A stretch of 64,000 bases of DNA from Colocasia esculenta (Eukaryota; Streptophyta; Magnoliopsida; Alismatales; Araceae): positions 80,834,244 through 80,898,243 of the forward strand of contig CM024763.1 of NCBI GenBank assembly GCA_014218235.1, given 5' to 3'. Shown here in pieces: positions 34,534 through 47,138 of the stretch. The translations under genes were made by a program, and so were the position numbers. The notes under the pieces are model-generated. The model did not search any database, had not been told where the DNA came from, and was given only the letters and a program-made list of their open reading frames with translations. Numbering within the stretch: the first letter of the stretch is position 1; every line of letters starts with the position of its first letter.

Positions 34534-36087
34534 TGTAGCAACCCAGTATTTTAGATAAATAAATAAATAAAAATATTAAAGAAAAATAAATTACATAAAA
34601 CCCATTAATCTTAAATAAGTAATGGGCTTTAATAGATGGATCATATAAAAGTTATTGGGCCAAAATAGGAGTTTTAAAAGATGGAATAATGGAAAATACT
34701 ATAAAATTCATAACTCTATAGTTTCCTAAATTAAAAAGGGCAAGTGCATCACTAATATAATACATATATACTTCAATTGGACTCTTAACCCTACCCTAAT
34801 CAGCCAGACCCAAAATTGGGGTCCGAATCCCAACCCAACTAGAACTATTAAGGCTAGGAAGGTGGAATTAATAAGGAAATTCGGAGTTTTAAAGGAAGTA
34901 AGAGTTGGACTAGGAATTGAACATGTTAGATGCTTAAATACACCCCAACCTCTTCATGGCCGACCCTATTGCGTTGCTGAGACTTGCTGGACGTGGAGGA
35001 GAGGCCAAAGGAGGAGAGAATAGTGGGGAGAAAGCTTGCTCAAAGATCTACCAACTGTTCTTTGAGTTCTAAGCCCTAGAAGCCAAATCGACCCAAAGGT
35101 AGGCATTCTCACAAGCAAAACTAAATTACTCTCGTTTGTAGGATTTTCTTGACATTAGGAACAAAAGCCCTCTATTTGCCCTAATTTCCATCGACTCTAT
35201 CTTGAGATTTTCATGTTGGAAGTTCTGTTAACATCATGCTCACGAACCCTTAAAAGACATGTAAAGGAACCCCTTGAGCTTACTGTATGACTTGATCCAT
35301 CATGACTGCTTGAATCCTTGCCAATATGTACTCTTGATGTTCCTTGATTTGAGCTTATGTTCTTGGATTCTATGACATCCTACAATTCTGTCCTTCTTGA
35401 CTCTAATGCCATGATACTCTTGAAATTAGCACTACTACTTGGGACTTCGGTCCACCCGATCTCATGCCTGTGCATAAATAAGGGCCCTGTCTAGTTCTGG
35501 GGAGGAGCACCCCGATGTACTTATTAACCATGGGAGTATGGACTTGTGGTGTTGGCATGACACTGATATGTTTGCAAGATTTGAAAGTGCCTCTTGTTAC
35601 ATGTTATGAATAAAGCATGATGTGCTTGATTTGATATGCTTGACTCACTTGCTTAACTTGATAAGTTTGACTCACTTGTAAATGGCCAATTTCTTTTTCT
35701 TGTTACATGCTTGATTGGATCAATGCTTGACTCTTGTATCATTTTCATGACATGATAAATAACATGATTCGCCTTGACTCCTTGCAATATGCAACTTTTG
35801 CCTGCTATAATCATGCTTCCTACTTGTCTTGACTTTCTTGCTTGTTATCCTTGAAATTCAGCTTGTTAAAAATGTTAATTACTTATATTTTGCCTGCACC
35901 ATGAGATATATATCCTACTGAGCTAGTTTGCTCATAAACCTATTAACATTTCAGGTAATTTGGAGCATGATTAGCATGTAACCAAACCATTGTTTGGAGA
36001 GCTGGGAGCACCTTGGAGGAGTTTAAATTTTTTAGTTTTAGATGTGTGAGCAAATCATGTATCATACTTGTAAACCACTATGGATGG
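34534..36087 (+). repeat. Element C 3' LTR (interrupted by or abutting element E)
   Basis: It starts TGTAGCAACCCAG after the PPT. The first 0.7 kb matches solo LTR S in layout, including the AAAGGTAGGCATTCTCAC block at about 35096. 35175-35250 matches 21320-21395 of the 5' LTR closely, but beyond that the two diverge. The last five bases before E are GATGG, the expected target duplication of E. No gene. Confidence 0.8.
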
Positions 36088-38306
36088 TGTTGGACTAAGA
36101 TGGCACCATAGATGTCCTAGAGGGGGGGGGGGGGGGGAATAGGACTACTTGCGCTTTTAAAATTTATCTAAAAATAGATGACACTAAATAAAGTTGTTAT
36201 TATTTAGTGTGGTGTGTGTGAAACAAGTGAAATCTTAGCGGAAACAATCACACAATTTGCACAAGAGATTTTATCCTGGTTCGGCCCTTCCCACATGGAA
36301 GTCCTACATCCAGTCCCCAAGTAACCTCTTGGGATTTCACTAAACTGTCAAGAGAACTTGGCCTTCTCTCAACCTGAGAGGTATTACAAACCCACTTGCT
36401 TCCAAGCAAGTCTTCCCTTTATCAAGGGCTACGAAGACTACCTATATCAGTAGGTCTTCCCTTCACAAGAGGGGGAATGCAGAAAATAGACCTCCTGCAG
36501 GTTATCTAACACAGAAATGAAAAACACTTGTGTGTCTGCTCAGAAGGATGAGCAAACACAAAGAATCAGAAAGAGATACAATAAGAATTGGAGCTATAAT
36601 TCTTTCTGAATCTAAGTGGGTGGACTGAGAAAGATCTATAGTTATAGAATGCCACCCAACAAGAAAAGACTTCTAAAAACAAGAGAGCTTGGAAGTCGTA
36701 GACTGAAGAAGCAGCTCTCTCTTTCTCTTTTCAGTATAAGGCTTGTGGTGACTCTTGTTGCTTGCAATTTCAAAATGGAGTTTAGTGTCACTGGTTGGTG
36801 TGTGTCTGTCTTGTTCAAACTTCAGCTTCTATATATGAGCTTCAGAGGCTTGAACTTCCCGTTAGAAACTGACTGTTAGGAAACTAGTCGTTTGAAGGAT
36901 AGTCGTTGATCCTTGAATGTTGACACCTTGAGACTTTTTTTGTAACCATCAGTCTCTCAGTTCTTGGAGTCCCAACGTCTTTAGGCTATGTAGGTAGCTT
37001 TATGGATTCATAGATAGCTTCATTAATGTTCTGTAGAAACTCTATGCTCAAGACTAAAAGCTAAGCATGCTGCATTAATGTTCTGCAAGCCTGAAAGGAC
37101 AAGACAGACAAAGATACCTCCATACTTTCGGAGGTAGGTGAGATAAAAAAATATAAAGCAAGAAGGAGTTCATACAGACAAAAGTTCAAAGTATTTAAGG
37201 ATCAGATGGGCAGCTATATCCTGAAAGTAAGGGAGTTCTGACAGTGGTACCTACCATCGCATTTACTACATAGCAACTATCAAATGGAGAGGAACTAAAC
37301 TTCTGACAGCAAATAAGAGACCATATTATATAATTATTTCAGATCTTAACAAAGATATTTTATATGGTCATTTTGAATATAATTTCCCTGCCTAATAGAA
37401 TATTTAAATGGTGATAGAAAAAAGAACATTATTCTGTAAAACATATAAGTGTTATTCATTCTGTAGAGGATCCCATAGAGATAATGAAAGACAATGAAAT
37501 AACCAAGATTTATGCTTGCATGGATTTTGTGGAATGACAGATAACACAAGTATTATTTATGTACAAGTACACAGTAGTGGATATATGATACTTTGATTTT
37601 AAAGGAGTTAGAATCCAAGACAAGAACTTCGACTACATAGAAGTTGCAGGGAGTCATTGATTGATAACAGACTTCGACTTTTGAGAGTCGGAGTGATAAA
37701 GGTTTGTTCACCAATGACATACTTCGATTTTTACAGAGTCGGAGTCAAGTACTTCAACTGTATGGAAGTCGTAGTGAGATATTAGACTTCGACTTCTGGG
37801 GAGTCGGGTTAGAACAAGTTTGTTCATCAATCGATATCATACTTTGACTTTTAAATAGTCGGAGTAAGTTCAGTCAATAGGACTTTGACTTTTTCTAGAG
37901 TCGGAGTAAGGTCCAACTTCGATTGTTAAGGAGTCGGAGTAGGGTTCAGTTAAGTAATCGATTGTAAGATCTTCCACTTTTAGGGAGTCAGAGTCAAGCC
38001 AGACATTGACTTTTCCAAAGTCGGAGTACTACCTGTTGGTTCATCAATTGATGCAACACTTCGACTTTTCTAGAGTCGAAGTCCAAAGTCGGAGTTAGTA
38101 TGGTGTATAGTATACGCTGTGGACTTAGAGAAATTTCGTGAGACAAGAGTTGATAGTGTTGTACATATCATATTTCTTTTCGTACAGAATAACTTGTGGT
38201 ATATTCTAATAGATTTGACTTTAGAAAGTCTTAAAAGATTTTGTCATAGCAAAAACACAATCCTTTGAAAATATTTAACAATATTTTAAGGGATAGTTGC
38301 TCAACA
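36088..38306 (-). repeat. Element E 3' LTR (2219 bp)
   Basis: Termini are TGTTGGACTA at 36088 and GCTCAACA at 38306. A run of 16 G at 36122-36137 is the poly-C tract near the LTR end on the minus strand. The conserved block with TCCTACATCCAGTCCCCAAG lies at 36300-36325. A TATATA box lies near 36830-36836. 37620-38080 holds paired ACTTCGACT and AGTCGGAGT half-sites. No gene. Confidence 0.9.
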
Positions 38307-38440
38307 ATTCTCCCCCTTTTTGTTAATGACAAAAACTTTTAAATAAATAGTGAAGAAAAAAAAATTGATTTGTTTCTGTTCTCTCTTCTTTCCAGTGTAG
38401 AACATTTTTATTTATTTTCTCTCTTCTCCCCCTTCGTGGC
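38307..38440 (-). promoter_or_regulatory. Element E polypurine tracts
   Basis: CTCCCCCTTTTT at about 38310-38321 and CTCCCCCTTCG at 38425-38435 read on the minus strand as two AAGGGGGAG tracts. The first abuts the LTR. They overlap the 3' end of the extra ORF. Confidence 0.82.
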
Positions 38441-39163
38441 ATTAACAGAAAGGATGAAATAGACACATAGAGAGAGATAGGAGGAGAGACACACAGAGAT
38501 TGTTAGAAACATATGTATATTGATATCTGAAGAGAACATATTACATTCAAGAAGTAGAAGAGGAACTAGGAAGATCCAAGGAAGGAGGGATTTGAGCAAA
38601 GAAGGGTTGAAGTAGGTCCCATAATTTTGCTCATTCTCAGAAAATATGTGAAAGAATTTACCACTATCTATGTTATAAGAGGGACCTACAGAGGGGAGTT
38701 TCCTAAAAGACTTAACATGGTGGAGATGATACCAGTTGACTCTCCTATGATAGTTATCACCTGGCAAGGTTCTCCTAAGGGGAAAAAACTTCTTACTGGA
38801 TGCTTTGTGCAAAAAGTCATGAATAGTAAGGTTCCAGTGTAGACCCTTGGAGTGTGCTTCTTCCTTGGCTTGGTAGTGCACAAGGTACCTCTGTGACCAT
38901 TTAGGAGAGACAGACTTCCAAAGTGTCTCATAGCCCTTAAGGATATAGACAGTAAGAGATTGCTTCAGCCTTCTGCATTCTGTATTTTCTTCTGGGTAAG
39001 CAAGTGCCCACTGAACTTCATTGAATCTCTCAGATTCAGCAAAACTGTGTTGGATGTCTGTCAAGTACTGAGAGTTCTTGGGGGCTTGCATCAAGTCAAA
39101 ATGGTGGAAGGATAGCTTGATGTTGTACTTGACCTTCAATCTGGCTGCTATCCTGATATGCCT
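38408..39163 (-). pseudogene. Element E extra ORF, 3' part, with C-terminal membrane segments
   Basis: A 250-codon open segment, in the position of the envelope-like ORF of Sireviruses. It has no internal stop. The main body is basic and Trp/Tyr-rich. Near the C-terminus a short hydrophobic run (about 38549-38587, LLPWIFLVPLLLL) is followed by a 23-residue hydrophobic helix (about 38444-38512) and the basic tail KGEKRENK. Its 5' part was moved to 60782-61116 by insertion of F. The reading frame into F's LTR (39164-39256) is spurious. An envelope-like role is only suggested by position and hydrophobic helices. Confidence 0.75.
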
Positions 39164-42100
39164 TGTCACACCCCTCCAATTTAGCAGCGGAATAAATCGT
39201 AGGAAAACGTGAGCAACGAGTATGGTAACGTAAATTGCACATACAGACGCAAACATCAGAGCATCTAATGAATAATAATTGGAATAAACTCTTCATTTCA
39301 TTATAAAATCACTAAGATTATTACAACCACTAATTCAGAGCCAATACATAGGGCTCAATGACATCATTACATTAGAAAGTAATCTAAAGTAATAACTATT
39401 AGACTCCATGGTACTAGGGTAACTTCATCAACTGACTCCAGGTCGCTCATCACTCGGGTCCTGTCCCATTGGTGTGTGTGAGGTCATTGTCTGACTTACT
39501 TGAGACACAATAACAAATAACTAAGGGTGAACGATAACGCCCAGTAGGACTTAAATCTCAATAGTCAAGTAGGCTTTAAATAATTAATTTTTTTAAATGG
39601 CACAGTAACTAATGATAGAAAGAGTCATGTAAAGTCGAGAAAGTAATAGCACAAGTAACATGGTTCGAATAGCAGATGAATCAAGTATAGCATGATGATT
39701 AAAGTCAAGTCACGATAGAAACGATAACAACAATAGCAAGTAACGTCATGGTCAAGAAATAGCAAGCAACATGTATAGCAAGGAGAGATAGTAGATGGTC
39801 ATGTAAAGAGTAAATTGCACTTTGATTGATTTTCATCAATCGAGATAATATAGCACTTTTGATTAACATTCGTCAATCAAAATAGTAATGGCACTTTGAT
39901 TATCCGTAGATATCCGAGAGAGAACATAGCACTTTGAATGCGACTAAGTCAGGATAGAACGCAATAACTCAAGATAGCAAGTATCAAGTAGAGCAAGGAG
40001 AGAGTACGACAGTAGTCGCTCAATAACAGGACAATAACAGTTTAAGAACAGTCAATGGAAGTACATTAATAGTGCAGTATGTCTGAATTAACAGACTAAC
40101 AGTAACAGTATAATAGTCAGTTGTCTAGCTAAATCAGAACAGTCAGTCAGAACCGGTGCAAATGCAGACACCGTCAATAGCCCCTGCAGGTATTTTCGGG
40201 TGGCTTTCTGCCCCCAGGACTAGATTGGAGCCCCTCGGACACTCTCCATGCCCTCAGCAGTATGCATTCAAGTCAGTAAAGTCACAAGACCCATTTTAGC
40301 GCTAGACAGTCATGATCAGTACAAAACAGTAGGAGCCATACAGCTCAAAAGGTACCAAGAGAGTACTAGATGAATAGACGAGATAGACGAGATAGTAGAG
40401 AGTGAACATGAATAGATGAGATAGACGAGATAGTAGAGTGAACATGAATAGACGAGATAGACGAGATAGTAGAGTGAACATGAATAGACGAGAGTATAGA
40501 GACAGTAGACAAGACAAGGACATATTCGTAAGACAACATTAAACAAGCGATAATAACAGTTGCACAACACGCGTGATCGGTGTAGGCAGTCAGGTGGAAT
40601 TCATTACCCTTCCACCGGCCATGTTATGCATAGGTCCAGAGGTCCGGCGTGATTCAAGATAAGAGAGAACTTCTAATAGTCGTTTGGATCATGTTGATCC
40701 CTAAAGGGTATCATAGGTATTAGGGTACAACTAGCTCGTCGACCATGTGGGAACCCATGGATAGAGGAGACTTATGGAGGCCTTGAACAAAGACTCACTA
40801 GTCCGACAGAAGGAGTATCCGACGGAGAGTTCGTCCAAGTCAAGAGAAAAGTGTGTAGAGAAACAAGTGCTCGACGTTCTAGAGGAATTCTAGAACAGTG
40901 TAGCGTCGGTATCGGTATTCCCAAACAACGCTAGAAACGAAGACAAGTCCATTAAAAATAGGGCAATTAAATATATAACTGAAATCAATTGCTAGATGTA
41001 CTATGTGACAATTTTCATGCCAAGTTAAGCCATATTGGATGGTTCAAAGTGAGTGCAAGTGTAAGAGAATCATAGAGATGAAATAATCACGTGGATGACT
41101 TTTCATTAACTAATGATTTATTCAAATTTATCAACTTCGTTTACTGGTCATTAAGACAATTAACAAGGATGTAGAAGGTCAAGTCTTGCAAAAATATTGG
41201 GTTTTGCTAAAAAAAACCAGAACGCGACGTACCCTTGTAAGGGTCGTGACGGGGCTAGCAAAGAACGCGACAGGGTCTTGTATAGATCGCGATGGATTGG
41301 TCAGCTCATGTAGGTAGAATGCGACGACAGCCCCTGTCGCATTCAGAACGTGATGGGCGCTGCTGTCGCGACAGCCCTGAGAATGCGGCCTATCGGGCCA
41401 TCGCATTCTCAGGTACTGCTCCTGAGTCCGACAGAGAGAAGGACAGAGCATTGGATTGCGGGCCAGATTGCCTTGTTTTGACACAGGGTGCTTCAAAAAA
41501 TTAGAACAAATTGTACAATGTATGAATAATCGTGAAACCATTTCTAAACCGATCTAGACATGTAGGAGTACTTCCAGTTAATCAGAATTTGAAAACAGTC
41601 ATGGTTTCGACAGGCTTTAATCAAGTCAAACATAGAGAATAGAAGACTGTGTACAGTTGGGATGCAAGAATTAATTCGCAAGATAGGGTGGATGAAAATT
41701 AGGGCTTTCGGGGGCAAAAGAAGCATAACAATCATCACTATCTCCAGTAAAGTTATTGTGGCATGAGAACGAGTATACATGGAGATATGAATTTGACAAG
41801 AGGGTTCGGGGACATGGAGTTTACAGAGCTTCATAAATCAAGAACAAAAGATTGGGTGAACGAATAATTATTAAACGAAAAGGGTTTTGTTCCTGGTGCA
41901 TGGAACAATCTACAGACAAATTTAATTAGATTTTGCTCATGAGAATGCCTACCTTTAGTCGTTTTCCTCTTCTAGGGCTAGAACTTGAAGAACGAGAGAG
42001 ATAGCTTGAGAGAGTCTTTTCCCTATGAGATCTCCTCCTCCTTGGCCTCTCCTCCTGGTCCAGCAACCCTTGGCAACGAGCTAGAGCCGGCCATGGGGGA

Positions 42101-42893
42101 TTTAGGAGAGTTATTATGCTTGTTGGGTTGTTATATCCTAATAGGACTCTAACCCCCATTAAATTCCAAATTTCCTATTTCTTAACCTCCATCCAAGCTT
42201 TCCACTTCCTATTTGGGTTAGGATGGGAGTTAAATTCGTGGCCAACCTATTAGGGTAGGTTTAGGAATCCAATTCCATCTTAAATTAGCTATTTTAATGC
42301 TTAAATATCTCTTTTCTATTTAAGCAATATTTAAGTTACGAATTTAGGGTATTTTTCTATTATTCTTCTTTTAAATGTCTATATTTTGGCCCAATAAATT
42401 GTAGAGGGTCCATTTAACAAAGCCCATTATTTATTGAAATTTATCTTATGGGATTTCTCCATCTTAAATAGGGAAATAATAGAAATTTAGAATTTATTAT
42501 ATTTTTCTTACTTGAATTTATTCATGGGCCATGAGAGGTCCATTGGTCCAATTCCGATAATGGGTAATCATTTCATGATCTTGGAAGTCTCTCCGACATG
42601 TTCGTTTAATTTATGGGCACGTTATTTTTCCGTGTTAACGGTTTTCTGACTTAGTTTCCTAATTTAGATAATTGGTCTTATTGTGACGTACACTTGGCCA
42701 ATCGGATTTTTCGTTGCTTGAATTTCTTAGTAGAACACATAGGAATAATGTCTGGGGTTGATTTATAATTTTTAAGGAATTTTCCGATGTATTCTTACAC
42801 ATACGATAGTGGTACATATGTTTCTATTATTTCAATTTAAAGAAATTATTATTTCAAAATTTTAAGTGTTAAATTTTTTTCTGGGTTGCTACA
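39164..42893 (-). repeat. Element F 3' LTR (3730 bp)
   Basis: TGTCACACCCCTCC at 39164 to GGGTTGCTACA at 42893. It contains ATAGCA units (39640-39960), a 36-bp tandem repeat of GAATAGACGAGATAG text (about 40371-40500, three copies) and a CpG array at 41220-41420. It also holds the uninterrupted version (41920-41950) of G's target site. Confidence 0.92.
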
Positions 42894-43022
42894 TCCTCCC
42901 CCACTTAAAATGAATTTGGTCCGCAAATTCATATGATATGATACGACTACCAATTTATTATGGATATTTCATTCCATCACCTCCCCCACTTAGGACTTTG
43001 CTATCACGAAAATAATATGAAA
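42894..43022 (-). promoter_or_regulatory. Element F polypurine tract and short 3' region
   Basis: TCCTCCCCCACTT at 42894-42906 is the minus-strand tract AAGTGGGGGAGGA next to the LTR. A second copy, CCTCCCCCACTTAGG, lies near 42981-42995. Gag ends only 130 bases upstream, so pol has been removed completely. Confidence 0.85.
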
Positions 43023-43975
43023 TTAAACTAAGGGTTTTGTGATGGTACCTTGTCCACCCTCATTGGCAGGATTTTTATCCACAAGGACTTGTAATAGTCC
43101 TTGGTGTGGAGTTTGGTTCTTCTTTGTTAGACAATTGATGACTCGATGTTGTTGACTTCCACATCGCAAGCACCTGCCCAATCTCTTCCAACAGTTATCA
43201 ACCTGATGCCCTGGCTTTTCACAAAATTCACAGACTTCCTTCCGCTTCACTTCCCCTTTCATTCTCTTGTTATCTACTGTATTTCTCCCTTTATTACCAT
43301 TGGAATGTGTAGCACGTTCCCTGTTCAACGCCTTCTTCTTATGGATCTTTTCAAGAAGTTCCATGGTGTCCTCTACTAATTGAGCTCTCAATACCATGAT
43401 TGAATATACTTCAATGTCTAGTGGAGCCAACTTTTCCCAGTACACAGGTCTCAACCCTTCTAAGATTCTCTTTGATTTCATCTTTTTCGTACTCACCAAA
43501 TGTGGTGCATACTATGCTAGTCTTTCGAATTGCGCTTCATATTCTGCTACAGACATCATTCGTTGTTTTAAATTGGTGAATTCATTTGCCTTCTTCTCAC
43601 GAATCTCTCGGAAAAATATTTGGTGTTGAAGAGTTCTAAAATTTATCCCACTCTAAGTTGATGTTGGGTAATTGTTAACTGGCAGCTTCCCACCAAGCTC
43701 TAGCATCGCAGTCCAACTGGAAGGTTGCCAGAAGGACTTTCTCCTGCTTTGAACATTACATAACTCTAAAGATTCCTTCCATCGCCTTCACCCAATTTTC
43801 AGCTTTATCGGGATCCGAAGTTCCATTAAACCTAGGGGAGATTTATTCGTTGAAAGTTCCCATATAAGTCTCCTGCGCCATTTCTTGCTCCTGCTTGAAT
43901 CACGTTGTTAAGGGCTTGAGTTAACCCATGTACAGTTTGTTGTAATTCGTGCATTTGTGCATGCTCGCCAGCCAT
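43023..43975 (-). pseudogene. Element F gag
   Basis: ATG 43975-43973 (MAGEHAQMHELQQTV) opens Gag. The core carries LLATFQLDCDARAWW near 43715 and EYEAQFERLA near 43540, and no intron. From 43499 to 43023 the frame is open through two zinc knuckles, CEFCEKPGHQVDNC and CLRCGSQQHRVINC, both CX2CX4HX4C (about 43235-43140). Stops and frameshifts lie between 43500 and 43870. Gag terminates at 43023 without a protease domain. Confidence 0.87.
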
Positions 43976-44187
43976 CTCCTCTAGTTCCTACGGGCAATAA
44001 TATTTATTAATTTCTTCTTAAACTTAGGGTGCTTATACAGATAGTTAAACTCCTAGCATAACCCCAAGCTTTACCCAATCTCTCACATAGGTATGGTACT
44101 TGACTTAGACACGGTCATGGCAGTTCACCTTGAACATCCCTAGACTTAAAATATCCTAATAAGGACATCCTAGGCTCTGATACCAAC
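43976..44187 (-). promoter_or_regulatory. Element F leader and primer-binding site
   Basis: GGCTCTGATACCA at 44173-44185 reads TGGTATCAGAGCC on the minus strand, a perfect tRNA-iMet-type PBS, two bases inside the LTR edge. The remaining leader has no ORF. Confidence 0.88.
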
Positions 44188-46912
44188 TGTCACGCCCCTC
44201 CAATTTAACAGCGGAATAAATCGGAGGAAAACATGAGCAATGAGTATGGTAATGTAAATTGCACATACAGACGCAAACATCAGAGTATCAAATGAATAAT
44301 AATTGGAATAAACTATTCATTTCATTATAAAATCACTAAGATTATTACAACCACTAATTCGGAGCCAGTACATAGGGCTCAATGACATTATTACATTAGA
44401 AAGTAATCTAAAGTAATAAATATTAGACTCTATGGTACTAGGGTAACTTCATCAACTGACTCCAGGTCGCTCATCACTTGGGTCCTGTCCCATTGGTGTG
44501 TGTGACGCCATTGTCTGACTTACCTGAGACACAATAACAAATAACGAAGGGTGAGCGATAACGCCCAGTAGGACTTAAATCTCAATAGTCAAGTAGGCTT
44601 TAAATAATTAATTTTTTTAAATGACAGAGTAACTAATGATGGAAAGAGTCATGTAAAGTCGAGAAAGTAATAGCACAAGTAACATGGTTCGAATAACAGA
44701 TGAATCAAGTATAGCATGATGATTAAAATCCAGTCACGATAGAAACGATAACAACAATAGCAAGTAACGTCATGGTCAAGAAATAGCAAACGACATGTAT
44801 AGCAAGGAGAGATAGTAGATGGTCATGTAAAGAGTAAATTGCACTTTGATTGATTTTCATCAATTGAGATAGTATAGCACTTTTAGTTAACTTTCGTCAA
44901 TCGAAATAGTAATGTCACTTTGGTTATCTGTAGATAGCCGAGAGAGAACATAGCACTTTGAATGCGACTAAGTCAGGATATAACGCAATAACTCAAGATA
45001 GTAGGTATCAAGTAGAGCAAGGAGAGAGTACGACAGTAGTCGCTCAATAACAGGATAGTAACAGTTCAGTAACAGTCAATGGTAGTACAGTAACAGTGCA
45101 GTATGTCTGAATTAACAGACTAACAGTAACAATATAACGGTCAGATGTCTAGCTAAATCAGAACAGTCAGTCAGAACCAGTGCAAATGCAGACTCCGTTA
45201 ATAGCCCCTACAGGTATTTTCGGGTGGCTCTCTGCCCTCAGGACTAGAATGGAGCCCCTCGGAAACTCTCCGTGCCCTCAGCAGTATGCATTCACGTCAG
45301 TAGAGTCACAAGACCCATTTTAGCACTAGACAGTCATGATCAGTACAAAATAGTAGGAGCCACACAGCTCAAAGGGTACCAAGAGAGTACTAGATGAATA
45401 GACGAGATAGACGAGATAGTAGAGTGAACATGAATAGACGAGATAGTAGAGTGAACATGAATAGACAAGAGTATAAAGACAGTAGACGAGACAAGGACAT
45501 ATTAGTAAGACAACATTAAACAAGAGATAATAATAGTTGCACAACACGCGTGATCGGTGTAGGCAGTCAGGTGGAATTTACTACCCTTCTACTGGCCATG
45601 TTATGCACAGGTCCAGAGGTCCGGCGTGATTCAAGATAAGAGAGAACTTCTAATAGCCGTTTGGATCATGTTGATCCCTAAAAGGTATCATAGGTATTAG
45701 GGTACAACCAGCTCGTCGACCTTGTGGGAACCCATGGACAGAGGAGACTTACGGAGGCCATGAACAAAGACTCACTAGTCCGGCAGAAGGAGTATTCGAT
45801 GGAGAGTTCGTTCAAGTCAAGAGAAAAGTGTATAAAGAAACAAGTGCCCAACGTTCTTGAGGAATTCTAGAACAGTGGAGCGTCGGTATCGGTATTCCCA
45901 AACAACACGAGAAATGAAGACAAGTCCATTAAAAATAGGGCAATTAAATATATAATTGAAATCAATTGCTAGATGTACTATGTGACAATTTTCATGCCAA
46001 GTTAAGCCATATTGGATGGTTCAAAGTGAGTGCAAGTGTAAGAGAATCATGGAGATGAAATAATCACGTGGATGACTTTTCATTAACTAAAGATTTATTC
46101 AAATTTATCAACTTCGTTTACTGGTCATTAAGATAATTAACAAGGATGTAGAAGGTCAAGTCTTGCAAAAATACAGGGTTTTGCTGAAAAAAAACCAGAA
46201 CGCGACGTACCCTTGTAAGGGTTGCGACAGGGCTAGCAAAGAACGCGACAGGGTCTTGTATAGATTGCGAGGGACTAGTCAGCTTAGATAGGCAGAATGC
46301 GATGACAGCCCCTGTCGCATTCAGAACACGACGGGCGCTGCTGTCGCGACAGCCCTGAGAACGCGGCCTATCGGGCCATCGCGTTCTCAGGTACTGCACC
46401 TGAGTTCGACAGAGAGAAGGACAGAGCATTGGATTGCGGGCCAGATTGCCTTATTTTCACACTGGGTGCTTCAAAAATTTAGAACAAATTGTACAATGTA
46501 TGAAAAATCGCAAAACTAGTTCTAAACCGATCTATACATGTAAGAGTACTTCCAGTAAATCAGAATTTGAAAACATTCATGGTTTCGACAGGCTTTAATC
46601 AAGTCAAACATGGAGAATAGAAGACTGTGTACAGTTGGGATGCAAGAATTAATTCGCAAGATAGGGTGGATGAAAATTAGGGATTTCGGGGGCAAAAGAA
46701 GCCTAACAATCATCAGTATCTCCAGTAAAGTTTTTTGTGGCATGAGAACGAGTATACATGGAGATATGAATTTGACAAGAGGGTTCGGGGACATGGAGTT
46801 TACAGAACTTCATAAATCAAGAACAAAAGATTGGGTGAACGAATAATTTTGAAACGAAAGGGGTTTTGTTCCTGGTGCATAGAACAATCTACAGACAAAT
46901 TTAATTAGATTT
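44188..46912 (-). repeat. Element F 5' LTR, larger segment
   Basis: Collinear with 39164 to about 41935, about 95% identical by eye with mostly transition differences. The 36-bp tandem repeat has two copies here (45397-45470). The CpG array lies at 46198-46400. It ends at the GATTT target (46908-46912) of element G and resumes at 59827. Confidence 0.92.
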
Positions 46913-47138
46913 TGTTGGGTTGAGTGTGAATTTAATACATTTCCCCACATAATTTTGATGATGACAAGTTGTGATTTTAATGCACAATAAATGGAACATG
47001 TTAAATACATCACACATGTAATAACAATATTCAAAAAGCATGTTTCCAAACACATTTTATCATATATATTCATGATAATACATTGAATTAATGATTTATG
47101 TGTTTATTTCTCAGGGACATACATTTCTTGCAAGGGTA

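Larger units (their letters stand above)
21319..36087 (+). mobile_element. Element C: chromodomain Ty3/gypsy, degraded, with LINE insertion
   Basis: Order: truncated 5' LTR (21319-23588), PBS, gag-PR (23791-25079), RT-RNase H (25080 to about 26620), integrase (about 26860-27990), LINE, chromodomain (34321-34490), PPT (34521-34533) and 3' LTR (34534-36087). Sirevirus E then begins. A C-terminal chromodomain with long LTRs fits the Tekay/Del group of chromoviruses by family knowledge. The two LTRs are only partly alike (see findings). Confidence 0.9.

Noticed and set aside
39164..39256. N-terminal extension of the E extra ORF
   Set aside because: These codons lie in F's LTR; the fusion frame is created by the insertion.
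46600..46846. A 78-codon plus-strand frame mirrored at about 41640-41870
   Set aside because: Present in both LTRs of F only because they are copies, antisense to the LTR, no homology.
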